A stretch of 64,000 nucleotides of DNA from Vanessa cardui (GCF_905220365.1 NC_061138.1:2790001-2854000), one strand, 5' to 3'. Positions 46,737-59,340 are shown, numbered from the stretch's first letter. Notes: generated by a model not told the origin, from the letters alone. Made by a program: numbers and translations.

Positions 46737-47119
46737 GTTGTAAAATCTATGATATTCAAAATGAAAAATAGAGATTGTAAATAAAATTAAAAAAATACAA
46801 TCAAATATTTGTAAGTATGCTTATCCGAATTATGAGGCAATTCAGATAGACATCGCTTCACCCCATTAGCTGTCTAATCACCAAAATTTGTGATTACTGC
46901 TTTATTAATATCCTTATCAGATTAATCCTTGCGCAAAACATCAATGAAAGTGGCATGAATGGCTATGAATGACACGTATAATCTGCCTTTAATATAACGC
47001 TATCTATAGGACCTTCATTATGGAATGTGACATACTATATGCCTTTTTATGATACGATGAACACAGGAAATGACTGACAAAGAAAAACCCAACTTTCTTT
47101 TGTTTTTTTTTTTTTTAAT

Positions 47120-47318
47120 GTATATTAATATTATAAATGTGAAAGTTACTCTGCCTGTCTGTCTGTCGGTATTTCTCGACCAAACCGCTGAACCGAATTT
47201 GATGAAATTTGGTATGAAGCAAACTTGTACTCCCCGATTATACGTAGGCTACTTTTTTTGCCTGACACATGACAACCAACGTCCGAAAACGCAAGCGAAG
47301 CCGCGGGCGACTGTTAGC
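47120..47318 (+). repeat. Family C, best copy
   Basis: From AATATTATAAATGTGAAAGT through AACCGCTGAACCGAATTTGA and TGCCTGACACATGACAACC to AAGCGAAGCCGCGGGCGAC. The class of this repeat is unknown to me; a non-autonomous element is likely. Confidence 0.72.
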
Positions 47319-47351
47319 AATGAATATTTCGTTTTGTAACTTTGGTTATAT

Positions 47352-47440
47352 TAGGCAAACAGGTACATGAACCACCTGATGATAAGTGGCGACCTCTACT
47401 CACTGACATTGGAAGCGTAAGGAATTTCAAGCATTCCCTA
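47352..47440 (-). repeat. SINE-B/CR1-type tail fragment
   Basis: GGCAAACAGGTACATGAACC, CCTGATGATAAGTGG and GGAAGCGTAAGGAAT match the shared 3' block. Confidence 0.55.
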
Positions 47441-47600
47441 CATATTTTTTCATTCATTCAAATCCTTTGTAAAAACGACGATAAAAATGCGTGGAATTAA
47501 TACTTGTTGCCTTTCAGGCGAGGTATATTACATACATACACAATTATATTTAATAAAACATGACATGACTTTGTTTTTTTAAATGTTAAAAAGAGTAATG

Positions 47601-47690
47601 ACACTGAGTTTCGTTGCCGGTAAAATTTGAATTCCGAACCGTGGGTAGCTTCACTTATATTTTGTTGACGTTAAATGACGTTTCATACAT
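47601..47690 (+). repeat. Family F, diverged
   Basis: CTGAGTTTCGTTGCCGGTAA and GGGTAGCTTCACTTATAT. Confidence 0.55.
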
Positions 47691-48039
47691 GCAACATTTT
47701 TTAGCTTTATCAAAATCGACTTTCTCATGATGACTGGATTCGACAAAATGAATATTGAAATTATTCTTAAGTTGATAAGTTACAAATTCTAAAATATATT
47801 TGTCGAAGTATCAAAAAGTTTAATTAGTATTTATTTATTTTTTTATCTTACATGCTGGTGACGTCAGTATGACGTAGAATACATGACATCCAAAAAGTCA
47901 TATTTTTCAGGGGATATCGGAAGAAAGATATTACGAACGTGAACTAAACTTATATTTTGAATATCATCATGTTTGTCAACGAGTAAATGCCTAACTCCTC
48001 ATTATATTTATTTTGTGTTTTTATCATGTTTTACTTTTT

Positions 48040-48225
48040 AGGGTTCTGTACCTAAAACGACCACTTGGACCGACAGGTCTGTCATCTATCACCAGGCTGT
48101 ATCTCATAATCCGTGATAGTTAAAGGGAAGGAAAGATTTAAGGGTCTCAAGCATCAAAAGTAATTTCTACAGTTTTTATAGAAAGGAACCCTTCTCAATA
48201 GTCTGACTCGGACTTGACTACATTT
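48040..48225. repeat. Degenerate GGGTTCTGTACC-type repeat
   Basis: TTTTTAGGGTTCTGTACC, TCACCAGGCTGTATCTCAT and GACTCGGACTTGAC occur in the order seen in a very widespread lepidopteran non-autonomous repeat. The middle is shortened. Confidence 0.6.
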
Positions 48226-49913
48226 ATTCATGTAGTAAACTGATGAGATGTGTTAATAAGTCATTTATAACAATTATTTATCAATTCTTAGTCTAATCAA
48301 CGCTCGATTTTTTTCTAATTAATTAAATGATTAATTATATAATATAGATATCAATGTTTACAGTTTTAGTTGATGATATAAAAAATGATAAGACATTATT
48401 TAACAAAGAAATCTTGTATTAAATACAATGTGAGTATATTTGTGGTATGACGATACACATTTTAGTACAATAAAGTTATTTTTAATTTACTATATCTTTT
48501 CATTTTTACAATTTAATTGATTTCATTATTAAAAATAAACTAAACAAATTCATACATATTTTTTTAGTTTTTAAGAAATCTAATATAAAATGTATTTAGT
48601 CATTAGTCATTGTAGTCATTTCTTGATTATAAGAAAATATAAAACGCAAATTAAAGTAAAGCAACAAAAATCAATAAGAAAAAATGAAATACTTTGTTTA
48701 ATAAAATCTGAGTTCACAGCAATATCATGCATACCTATATATACCAATTGTCATTAGAATTTTTGTTAGTAGGTGATAAATAATTTTTCGGATTTTATAA
48801 TTGTTACAATAGATATTTCATACATATATTTAGTACTAAACAAAATGTAGTAGTAGTAAAGCTTTCATTTAAATAATCTGATAACTTGCCGGAATGAAAT
48901 CCTCAGTATCATTGGCTTTTGGTTCATCAGTTATAAGAACCTACATAAATTCTGCTCTAAACGTGAGCGAGGCCACGAACGACAACTAGTATTATATTAA
49001 TAAAGTTGTCGTTCAAGCGATATTTCTCATCGCACGGGCGAATTAAAATTTCAAATGATTTCAAACCTTCGTCCAATATCAAAGTTTCGTTTTCTTAAAA
49101 ACCAATATTGGTTCAAATATTGGTGACTTTGTAAATACATCTTATGATAGTTTAACCGTTGGTTTAGTGGCTCCAAATTTCCAATCGGGTTTCAACATCG
49201 CGTCGAATAATGAGTTATTGTTCTTTTCGGTCACCGAATTTTCCTGCGTCTGATATGTCACCAGCTGTGTCTGATTTCTAAGAAAAGTGAGAGAATAGTT
49301 CCTGATTAATACATCAATTTATGGATCATAATATTATATTCTCATCTAAACGGCTAGTAAGATTGGACAAGTCGAAATCAGTCATACGAACAACTCTATG
49401 ATAGTAGTATTAAAATATTTTTGGATCTTGTATTATTGTTTTGTATATGAGAAGGTAGTATTTCATTTTCATTTCCCATTGCGCGGTCTACTTAATAATT
49501 TAACATCTGAAGTTTTACTCAAATAATTAATCCCGCTTAAATATTAAAATCGTCAAAATTATCAACGTTTATGATGAAGTAATTTAATTATATTATTTCT
49601 ATGAGAGCACTTAATGTCAGAACGAATTATCTATTTCATTATGAAAAACCGTATTATACAAACAAATATAAATAAAAAGAGAAAAGTCATTTTTTTGTGT
49701 TGCGCAATTATCTATACAAATAATAAAACCTGATCAAAATCTGTTCATGGAAGATATTTGAGAAAAATATTACTGGGATATTTACTAACTCGCGATTTTT
49801 ACTTACTCACTCAGCAATAGATCACATAAATATGATTTTTAGAATGTTTATCTGTTCATTTGTTACCGCTAGTCTGCGAATCAGCTTAACCGATTTGGAT
49901 GGGGACTTCACTG
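48226..49913. other. No gene; a small repeat-end scrap
   Basis: GAGCGAGGCCACGAACGACA near 48964 looks like a family C/D type terminus. The remainder is featureless. Confidence 0.5.
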
Positions 49914-49949
49914 ATGTACTTTCATCATCCTCATGCCCTTATCCCAATT

Positions 49950-50091
49950 TTATTTGGGGTCGGCGCAGCATGTCTTCTCCTTCCATACTTCTCTTTCAGA
50001 CGCCATCTCACAAGTAACAATCTTTCGAACCATATCGTCTTTCACACAATCCATCCATCGTTTCCTTGGTCGTCCTCTACCTCTATATATT
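49950..50091 (-). pseudogene. RTE-like ORF C-terminal fragment
   Basis: Minus-strand frame of about 46 codons ending at TAA (49950-49952). It reads GRGRPRKRWMDCVKDDM near its start and ends KTCCADPK. GRPRKRW followed by a short tail ending CCADPK is typical of the C-termini of RTE-type 'endonuclease-reverse transcriptase' proteins in Lepidoptera. The RT and endonuclease domains are absent. Confidence 0.65.
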
Positions 50092-50474
50092 CACTGATGT
50101 ACCTTGAATTATTAAAATTGGGACGTTATGGAACGAGGGCTGATGAGGTTGAAACCTTTTTAAAGAGTTCCATTGATGACATCACCCCTTTTGCGTTAAA
50201 TAAATAAATTTATATTTATACCCCGACTGCTTCCCATTCCAAAATTTTTTTGTATATTTTCGAGTTCAATTTTCAGCGAATCCAGTCACCTTTTTGTGGG
50301 CCAGTTGCATATTCGTAATTGCAGATAATACTCATTGCTGTATCCCCGACGGCACTACGTGTAAAATCGTGTATTATTAAATTAGTATATTAGACAAATA
50401 CATCATGATTTTTTAATATTACACAATTAAATTATAATTTTAAACGTTCGATCGCTTGTGGTTTGACAATATGA

Positions 50475-50768
50475 CAATAACAGCCTGTAAATTCCCACTG
50501 CTGGACTAAAGGCCTCCTCTCCCTTTGAGGAGAAGGTTTGGAACATATTCCACCACGCTGTTCCAATGCGGGTTGGTGGAATTCACATGTGGCAGAATTT
50601 CTATGAAATTTGTCACATGCAGGTTTCCTCACGATGTTTTCCTTCACCGCTGAGCACGAGATGAATTATAAAGACAAATTAAGCACATGAAACAGCGGTG
50701 CTTGCCTGGATTTGAACCCGCAATCATCGGTTAAGACGCACGCGTTCTAACCACTGGGCCATCTCGAC
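50475..50768 (-). mobile_element. SINE-A, best full-length copy
   Basis: Reverse-oriented and complete from tail (CAATAACAGCCTGTAAAT) to head. The complement of the A-box (CCACTGGGCCA) is intact, and the B-box region reads GGATTTGAACCCG in reverse. Confidence 0.88.
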
Positions 50769-51387
50769 TTGTGGTTTGATTCTTATCAATAGCAAAGCAC
50801 TCATGTAAGTCATCTACAATGTCATTTAGACGCAGAGATACACAGATATGTCAAATATATAGTACCCCTACTTTTGAGGCGACTAGTCACGCGAACGGAG
50901 TCGCGGGCATATTTAACAACAATCCTCATGACGGGTGAAAACTATAATAAAAAGGATTATCATGTTTGCAAGCAAGCAGTAAACATTTTTAATTACTTGT
51001 ACAGTGATATGGAATTAAGTATTACGTTTTTCTTGAATCGCCACGTGACAGAGAGAGACAAAAACTTTATGCCTCCTGGAGACCTTTGCGTCTCCTTCAC
51101 TCTAGCTTTACTTCTAACTCAAAGGAATTTTGATTAGCTATTTACTTCTAACTCAAAGGAATTTTGATAACAATTTTAATACTTATCACTCAATTATTTT
51201 CAAACATTGTCAATATTTTTCAACTTTGTTTCAACCGGATGCGATAAAACATGTCTATTTTTTATATTAAAGTTATTTAGCATACCCACGTGTATAACCG
51301 TTTGTGTGCTTTGCGGTTACCTGATAAAGTACTGCATTAATAGCTTCCGCCCAACACTTTACGTTAATTCATTTTGTTGTGCAATAT

Positions 51388-51565
51388 GACCCGAAATGAC
51401 CCAGTGGTTAATACACGTGTATCTTAACTGATGATTGCGGGTTCAAGGCAAGCTGAATTCATGTGCATAACTTTTGTTTATAATTAACCTCGAGCTCGGT
51501 TGAAGGTAAACATTGTGATGAAACCTGCATGTGTCTAATTTCATAGATATTCTCCCACATGTGTA
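51388..51565 (+). mobile_element. SINE-A, 5' part (split by CR1 insertion)
   Basis: tRNA-like head with ATGACCCAGTGG and a B-box region TGCGGGTTCAAGG, followed by the SINE-A body up to CCCACATGTGTATT. The rest of the same element resumes at 52501. Confidence 0.85.
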
Positions 51566-52500
51566 TTTTTTTTTTTTTTTTTTTATGGCATAGGTGGCAA
51601 ACGAGCAGGAGGCTCACCTGATGGAAAGTGACTACCACCGCCCATGGACATCTGCAACACCCGGGGGCTTGCAGGTGCGTTGCCGGCCTTTGAGAAAGGA
51701 GTAGGCTCTTTTCTTGAAGGTTCCCATGTCGTATCGGTTCGGAAAAACCGCCGGCGAAAGCTGGTTCCACAAAGTGGTTGTGCGAGGCAGAAAATGTCTA
51801 AGAAATCGCGCTGTTGTGGATTTTCGGACATCAAGATGGTGCGGGTGAAACTTAGAATTTTGACGAGATGTCCGAAGGTGAAATTCAGCAGCCGGGATTA
51901 ATCCGAACAATTCCTCGGAACATTCCCCGTGAAAAATTCGGTAGAAGATGCAGAGTGATCCGACATCTCTACGCAAAGCCAAAGGATCAAGGAGATCGGA
52001 AAGGGCTTGATCGTCGATAACTCGAGCCGCTCTACGTTGGATGCGGTCAAATGGAAGGAGCTGGTACTGGGGAGCACCCGCCCAGAGGTGAGAGCAGTAC
52101 TCAATGTGAGGCCGAATTTGCGCCTTGTAAAGTTTTAGGCGATGGGCCGACGTGAAATACTGTCTCGCCTTGCTGAGCACGCCCAGCTTTTTTGAAGCCA
52201 ATTTGGCTTTGCCTTCCAATTGACCGCGGAACTGAACGAGGCTCGAAATATCAACGCCAAGTATTCCGATACTACCTGTAGCGGCTATCGGAATGTTCTC
52301 AAATCGTGGAGATACGACAAATGGTGTTTTTTTAGCGGTTAACGCGCAAACTTGCGTCTTTTTGGGGTTGAAATGGACTAGATTTAGCCGGCCCCAATTC
52401 GAGACTTCGTTTAATGAAGACTCGATTTCAGACACAAGTTTGTTCCGGTTCTCTTCGACGTTTTCCCGAGAAATATTAGCGCGGCCAATATTCCCGAGAA
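51566..52500 (-). mobile_element. 5'-truncated CR1-like LINE fragment inserted in SINE-A
   Basis: On the minus strand it carries the end of an ORF2, a short 3' UTR and an A-tail (a T run on the plus strand from about 51566). A copy of SINE-A breaks off at 51565 and resumes at about 52501, so the LINE landed in the SINE. A short TATT occurs at both junctions and may be the target duplication. The 5' end is truncated just downstream of where the RT catalytic YADD would lie. At that 5' junction a 28-bp unit is partly duplicated: CCCGAGAAATATT occurs near 52465 and again near 52493. Confidence 0.85.
51632..52500 (-). pseudogene. C-terminal end of CR1-like reverse transcriptase ORF
   Basis: About 288 codons are open to the stop; the open frame runs a little further into the flanking SINE (to 52519), so its first ATG is not genuine. 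Visible landmarks of the late RT and thumb region are FNPKKTQV, the ILGVDISS motif, and a C-terminal region with YKAQIRPHIEYCSHLWAGA and FDRIQRRAARVI, then FLPRTTTLWNQL. These are characteristic of CR1-type insect LINEs. The endonuclease and RT catalytic blocks are absent, so it cannot function. The frame itself has no stops, which suggests a fairly young insertion. Confidence 0.88.
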
Positions 52501-52612
52501 ATATTCCACCAACCCGCATTGGAACAACGTGATGGAATATGTTCCAAACCTTCTTCTTAAAGGGAGAAGAGACCTTAGCCCAGCAGTGGGAAACTTATAG
52601 GCTGTTGTTGTT
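52501..52612 (+). mobile_element. SINE-A, 3' part (split by CR1 insertion)
   Basis: Continues the SINE-A body from ATTCCACCAACCCGCATTGG through CCCAGCAGTGGGAAA to the tail. Confidence 0.85.
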
Positions 52613-53511
52613 ATTGTGCAATAAATGATATCTATTTTAGTACATGGTGGCATTGGTTTGTCACGCCTAACTAAACAAATATTCATCAAACACATACCAA
52701 AAGATGTTGCACGTTCCGGGAGTTAGCCTTAAGCATATAAATAAACAGGGAAGAACTTGACGAAAGAAAACCCCTCCTTTTTCTTCTGATGAAATAATAA
52801 CAAAGCAAATACGCACTTAATGGTCAATATACTAATGATTATATCGACTCTGACTTTATTGTAATTTATAGCCAATTAATTAGATAACGTATTCTGACAT
52901 CTGTTTAATTACGGTAAGTAACGTTTGTTTTATCTGTAATTATTTTTTTTATTTATAAGCTGTACGCCCTGCTGCCTTGAACTTAAATTACACCATAAAA
53001 AAAAAAAAAAAATGTTTTTTTTGCTCACAACTATTTCGTTATAAGAACAGAATATACCTACACTGTAAGCATACCGGGCTGTAACTATAATTACTAAATA
53101 TTGTTCAATAATTGCTAACGTGGGTGGGTATACCTTTGTTACTAAATTCACTATTTAGATGCTCTTAACAGCTCAAGGAAGCTGTTATTATATAGTATTA
53201 ATAGTGTTGCCATATCTAGGTCAGCTTACAACAAAGGACTGATTAAATAATAACTTTGAAAACTTACATCAATATAAATCTGGATATTTAAAAAAACAAC
53301 TATGCAAGTTTCTTTCAATTTGAAGGCTGCTTTCCAAAAAGGTTACAGTTGAAATATTGGTGATTTAAAAATGGTTTATTTTAAAGATTACTTGAATATA
53401 ATTGATTTGATTTGGTGTGTCATTTGTTTTGCTGACTCTGCACTTTCATTTTCAACATTAATCCCTGTAATATACAAAACTCAACTAAAATGATTTAGTT
53501 TAATTTGTACG
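52613..53511. other. No gene recognised
   Basis: A poly-A run at about 52997-53012, and a family F-like tail (TTGATTTGATTTGGTGTG) near 53402. Confidence 0.5.
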
Positions 53512-53762
53512 ATTGGTGGTAGGGCTTTGTGCAAGCCCGTCTGGGTAGGTACCACCCACTCATCAGTTATTCTACCGCCAAATAACAGTACTCACTATTG
53601 TTGTGTTCCGGTTTGAAGGGTGAGTAAGCCAGTGTAACTACAGGCACAAGGGACATAAAATCTTAGGTTTCAAGGTTGGTGGCGCATTGAGAATGTAAGG
53701 AATAGTTACTATTTATCAGGTGGACCAAATGCTTGTCCGTCGACCTATACCATAAAAAAAAT
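53512..53762 (+). mobile_element. SINE-B with internal deletion
   Basis: Complete 5' part from GGTGGTAGGGCTTTGTGC. About 45 bp between TAGTTACTATTT and ATCAGGTGG is missing, then the A-tail follows. Confidence 0.84.
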
Positions 53763-54250
53763 TTTTTGCACATGTTGTTTGAACGCTTCTTATTTTTCGT
53801 ATATTTCCATGATGTCAATATGGTATTTATTATCCGCGAGAAGATTAACCAGCTTTAGATTTGGCGCGAATGATAAAAATCTTTTAGATGGCGCCGAAAT
53901 AAAGTGTCTGTGATTCGAAAAATGTTTTCAACAAAATATTATTTGTTTGTGATATTTTTTGTTTAACCTATATAGTAGAGAGGATATTTTTATAAGTCGA
54001 TACATGTTAATGTTATGGTTACAATATTGTCATTTTTTACGGGAGTCAATTTAAAAAAATAAGAGCGAAGAGTATTTTTGTCTGTTAATTGTGTGGCTTC
54101 TGAATAATTCATGGCGTTTGAATACCACGAACAAAATAAATGTCATGTTTGCATCAAACTGCAATTATATTTATTATTTTTCTTGCAGTATTAAAAAAAT
54201 GTATTAAACGCTAAGCGTACCTTACCTTACCTTATACAATCAATATTCCG

Positions 54251-54312
54251 AATTAAAAATTCGGAATGTCGATCCTACCCAGAAGAACTGACAAGACACT
54301 CGATAGTTATTT
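54251..54312 (-). repeat. Family F fragment
   Basis: ATTCGGAATGTCGATCCTAC and AGAAGAACTGACAAGACACT. Confidence 0.5.
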
Positions 54313-54320
54313 AGTATAAG

Positions 54321-54612
54321 TATAGTACGATACAACTTAGATGTCGCATCGGCAAAATAGTTATTTCTCACGCGAATATGATCTTTGCCCAAGCGTAATA
54401 ACTTGTAATATCACATGACCTAATATATTCGTCAATTTGACGCGTGGATTTACATGCACTTGGTTTCTCTAACGCGTGAATCTATAGTGACGAATAGCGT
54501 CGAATGGCGCGATAGGGATCTATTTCTATTGGTTGTGTAAATCGGCAGTAATCGGTTTTATTTTCATTCCATTGCATTTTCCGATGCTACATCTAATTTG
54601 TGTCTTACTATA
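54321..54612 (+). mobile_element. TIR element copy 2 (about 290 bp)
   Basis: TIRs TAGTACGATACAACTTAGAT and its diverged complement. Flanked by TA on both sides, as expected for Tc1/mariner-type insertion. Same orientation as copy 1. Confidence 0.75.
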
Positions 54613-56646
54613 GTTATATAAACTCATTAATTAACTGATCATAATTAAATTTTGAATAGACGTTGAGGTTACGACCATCAAATACTTAATAGCCCACCCC
54701 ATCACAGACAAGGCTACGAAGCAATAAAAGTTTATTTTGTATATAAATCATGTAAAAATTGAGTTACTTATATACGAGTGACAACACAAACATCAGAATC
54801 AAAAAATCCTCAGGTAAACAAATTCGTTGCGGAAAATATAACATGCCAGTCATTTCTTAATCGAACTTACTTCAATAACCGTAGGTTATTATATTCATAT
54901 AAAAATGAATTGATACAGAATCGGAAAATATATTTACTAGTTGGGTGGATATTTGAATTGACTATTCGAAATCAAATAAAATCAACAGCATAGTATATCA
55001 CACTATTCAAATCTTCCCTCCTCGAGGAGTAACTTTGTAGTTTCTACGACGCTTGTCTAATTAGATCTTTATTATGTTTTCCTTTATAAAAAAAATAAAC
55101 GAATGTAAACTCACACATAATGACACAGGAATACTTTAAATTTTAATTGAGAAAGAATATTTGGATTTTGAGTGGGGCTTCCCCGAATCGTTTAAACACG
55201 TAACCTTCGTTTAAGATTGACGTGCTTAAAAGATTTCAATTCTTCAACAACAGTCAAGCAATATTTCTACAAATTGTATTCACGTTAATAATATTAATGT
55301 GACTAAGTGTAATTTATCAGTCGGTGAATAGAGGCGGTGATTTCGACGTCCGCTCCACGTGAAAGATAGAAACACGAATATGAAACAAATTCGTCAAGGA
55401 TTCCTTGATAAATTACGTTAGAGAAACCAGAGAATCTAATAATAATAATATTTGAGTTTTTTGTTACATTTAAGATAGAAGATAAATCAAACGAAAATAC
55501 GTTTTATGGAGATATAGTGATCCTATTTATTTACTTTATCAAAGTATCCTAGCAGCGTCTGTCCATCTTAACCCTATCCAAAATTGCCAATCATAGTACC
55601 TATGATACGGTTTTCACTAATTAAAAAAGTAAAGGGTTGAGTATTATTGAGGTAAGTTTTTATTGATTTTGGTTTTTATTGGCATAAATATTATAAAGAA
55701 CATTAAAAATAACACATCATGATTATGATGGTCGTTTTTTTGGGGTGAATGTGACCGTTATTATACCCGAGCGAAATCGAAACGATAGCTAGTATATAAA
55801 ATAAAGTAACATTAACAATTCAGAAAAATAATAGTGACTCTATGAATTTTATTTCAATAGTCTCCACGGGATCCTTAAATAAAATAAAAAGGATCGGAAA
55901 CATTAAACTTTTCGCTCCGAAGTATAACTTACGAGCACGTATTTTATTTGGAATTCCTTGGTCGCTTGCTTTCAAACTTTCATAGTTTAGACGCTGTACA
56001 TATTTCTAGTTGAAGTTTTTCTTATAATACATACATACATTCAAGTTAAATACCTCAGAATAATAATATTTTTTACCTAGTTCATGTCACAGGTAATATA
56101 TATTTTAAAAAGGATACCGAAATTATATGTAACCTCAAAATAGAAATTCAATTTATTAAGCGATATAATACGCTCCCAAACGAGCCTAATTGTTTATTAT
56201 ATGATTATATGATATATATGTTATCACGTATGTAACAAGTGATCATAATTTAGTCATATTATTAAAATTAAAGCGATAAAGAGTGTCATATCTCATGAAA
56301 TTTAATAATATTTAATATTTTTAGTGTTAAAATGATTAATTATTAAAGCTATAATTAATTCACTAGGGAGCCATTTTCGTAGATAAAAAAAAAACAAAAT
56401 TCATTAATTTCACACTCCAATACGAATAAAGAAATTGAATTTTCAATTCAAATTTCTATAAATTTTATATACATTAAAAAAAGCACGGCTCTGGTATAAG
56501 TGAAAATTTATATTTGGAACACAATGAACGTTACAAAAATAATCGTACATACATTGTACCCCGCTTATTTTTCACGGGGAATAAATGTTTTTTTTTGTGT
56601 CTAATAAGTGGCCAGTTTTCTTGATTTAGATAAAGACAAGTATATA
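54613..56646. other. Long A+T-rich stretch, no gene
   Basis: A GAGCGAAATCGAAACGATAG repeat-end scrap near 55770, and a small CCCCG/CGGGG stem at 56560-56580. No coding signal. Confidence 0.5.
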
Positions 56647-56725
56647 CTGCTGTTTAACGGTAGAATAACTGATGGTTGGGTGAAACCTACATAGACGGAG
56701 TTGCACAAATCCATCATCAAGTAAA
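56647..56725 (-). repeat. SINE-B 5'-end fragment
   Basis: TTAACGGTAGAATAACTGAT to CATCATCAAG. A full copy lies 245 bp downstream in the same orientation. Confidence 0.6.
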
Positions 56726-56969
56726 AATTTACAAAGTAAAGTAGAACTTATAACAGCTACGACTATCGAAATCGATAGAGATGTGACTGTTTATTGCAAA
56801 CGAAACCAATTTATGCCGACTTCTTTTCCTCGGTTAGAATTTTCCTTGTTAAAATATACTGCATATATAACCCATACTTATAAAAAATTTAAATATCGTT
56901 TTCGATTCTGACATTTCAGTAACTCTACGGAGAAGTGTATTCAATATTGTAAAACTATTTTGAAAGATT

Positions 56970-57261
56970 ATTTTTTTTATGGTATAGGTCGGCGAACGAG
57001 CATATGGGCCACCTGATGGTAAGTGGTCACCATCAAATACAGACAATGACGCTGTAAGAAATATTAACTATTCCTTACATCGTCAATGTGCCACCAACAT
57101 TTTTAATTAAGATATTATGTCCCTTGTGCCTGTAGTTACTCTGGCTCACTCACCCTTCAAACCAGAACACAACAATACTGAGTACTGTTATTTGGCGGTA
57201 GAGTAACTGATGAGTGGGTGGTACCTACCCAGACGGGCTTGCACAAAGCCCTACCACCAAG
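56970..57261 (-). mobile_element. SINE-B, full-length
   Basis: All blocks present, from the T run and GGTCGGCGAACGAGC to CCCTACCACCAAG. Confidence 0.85.
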
Positions 57262-58098
57262 GAAACGAAATTCACTGTAGAGCACGATCATGAAATGTCA
57301 GAAAGTATATTCGATATTGACAATGTAACTATTGTATTAAAGGATTTACTCGTGAAAATAGTTTATCACGTATCACCGTAAATCGTTTTTTAACATTTCA
57401 CTAATGAGATACGAAGTTAGCGTTCATAGAATAGTACTGTCTTGTGCATGAGTGGAATTTTCAGCTGTTTACGTTTATAGGTACAGACATAAATAAATAA
57501 TATGATTTACAAAGCATAATCAAATACAAAATATCTAATTCATCATTAATCATTTATTTAATATGAATTATTTATTAATTTCATATAAAACATATGTTGA
57601 TATCGTATGTCTTACAATTTATTTTCTTTGTCTTATATTCGTACCGTTGACTTCTTTTAAAAAAAATATATATTCAAATTTGGAACACAAAAGTCTCAGA
57701 AAAATGTAGTAACCCATATTTAAAAATATTCTCATTTGAACACTGCACAACTTTCAAGTATAATCGTATTATAAAGAACAGTTCTATTACGTCCGCTGGC
57801 GATATATATTTGACCTTCTTTCAAAGCCATCTCCGGTAAAGTCTGTTTGCTGTAGGGATCGACCTAGAAATATTTATCAGTAAATAGCTTTTCAGGAGAT
57901 TGGCGAAAAAGTTTAGTTTGGTCTTTTTTTTAAATATGTTAAGTTAAGCTACTTTCGGCACGACAAGAATAATATTTCAAGGGCAAATGTTTAAGCAAGG
58001 TTTCTGTGTGAAACCTTTTTTGAATTTTTTTTCTCTCTCTTTATATTACGTATCTTTGTTGTAATTCTCCGACTTAAATCTAGGGACTTCAACAACAA
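57262..58098. other. No feature recognised
   Basis: A+T-rich. TTCAAATTTGGAACACAAAA near 57672 recurs in part at 41673 and 56510, so a weak dispersed repeat may be present. Confidence 0.45.
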
Positions 58099-58312
58099 AA
58101 ACAACAGCCTGTAAATTTCCACTGCTGGGCTAAAGGCCTCCTCTCCCTTTGAGGAGAAGGTTTGGAACATATTCCACCACGCTGTTCCAATGCGAGACGA
58201 ACATATACATATACACAAATGCACATAAGTAATCAGTGATGTTTGCCTGGGTTTGAACCTGTAATCATCGATTAAGATGCACGCGTTCTAATCACTGGGC
58301 CATCTCGGCTCT
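58099..58312 (-). mobile_element. SINE-A, internally deleted
   Basis: 3' third and tRNA head (GGGTTTGAACCTGTAATCAT) are retained. The middle is replaced by a short CATATACA-rich piece. Confidence 0.83.
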
Positions 58313-58478
58313 CTAGAAATATAACTTTTTCATAATTTGACGTATGATGCACAACATTTTTAATAATGATATATTATTATTAATGTTTCCATAATCTGGC
58401 TCTGAGAGAAAAAAAAACATCGTGTATGTGTTTAGATTATATAGATAGTAAAAATAAATAATATAATTATTTTATTAA

Positions 58479-58481
<3 letters not shown>

Positions 58482-58557
<76 letters not shown>
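58482..58557. repeat. TA dinucleotide microsatellite, first tract
   Basis: Uninterrupted AT alternation of about 75 bp. Confidence 0.95.
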
Positions 58558-58562
<5 letters not shown>

Positions 58563-58575
58563 CCCGCAAACAATT

Positions 58576-58580
<5 letters not shown>

Positions 58581-58657
<77 letters not shown>
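58581..58657. repeat. TA dinucleotide microsatellite, second tract
   Basis: A second long AT alternation, separated from the first by about 23 bp (TTATCCCGCAAACAATTATT). Confidence 0.95.
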
Positions 58658-58662
<5 letters not shown>

Positions 58663-59039
58663 TCAGAAAATCCAGATTACCTACCTTTTAAATTTAATTG
58701 GTATGAAATCGTAAATTCCCTGCTTACTGCCTGATCTCGGTAGAACGGTCATTCAGAAACGGTATTTAAATTTTAATTCAAAAATGCTCCTAGTAGGAAT
58801 TCTTGAATAAAATATATTTTGATTTTATAGTTGAATAATTTCGAGGTCGAGTGTGCAAGTCACGTTGGTTTCATGTCAAATTCCTCTCAGCGAGACTTTG
58901 CAATTTGGAAAGGGATACGAAGGCAAGCTGTCGCTTCTTGAAAACGGTTCGGTTATGTTAGGTAGAGTAGTAGATAGGTGGGTAGGTAGATTTCGAAACA
59001 GCGAGTGAAAATCGAAATAAGCTTTAAATTTATTCTTAA

Positions 59040-59340
59040 CTAGCTGTGCCCGCGAGCTTGTATGCGTTTGTATGTAACAAAATAGTAAATATTGCTATAG
59101 CCTAAGTTACTCCCTATTATATCAGTTATCTGCCAGTGATACTCCCGTCAAAATCGGTCCAGCCTTTCCAGAGACTAGTCGGACCAAACAGACAGAGAAG
59201 ACAGACAGAGCGACAAAAATTGTAAAAAATGTCGTTTAGTATATATGCAGTGTAGATAGATATATGTATATGCTTAGAGTAAAAAAGGGCTATTTTAATA
59301 TTACAAACAAACACTGCAATTTTATTATACGTATAGATTT
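59040..59340 (-). repeat. Family D interspersed repeat, longer copy
   Basis: Starts ACTAGCTGTGCCCGCGAGCT, then GCTATAGCCTAAGTTACTCC, CTGCCAGTGATACTCCCGTC and GACAGACAGAGCGACAAA. The CCCGCG-type end resembles those of family C. Confidence 0.65.

Noticed and set aside
54785..54993. 71-codon frame
   Set aside because: No recognisable motif and no repeat or exon support.
58467..58661. 64-codon Ile-Tyr repeat frame
   Set aside because: Translation of a TA microsatellite.
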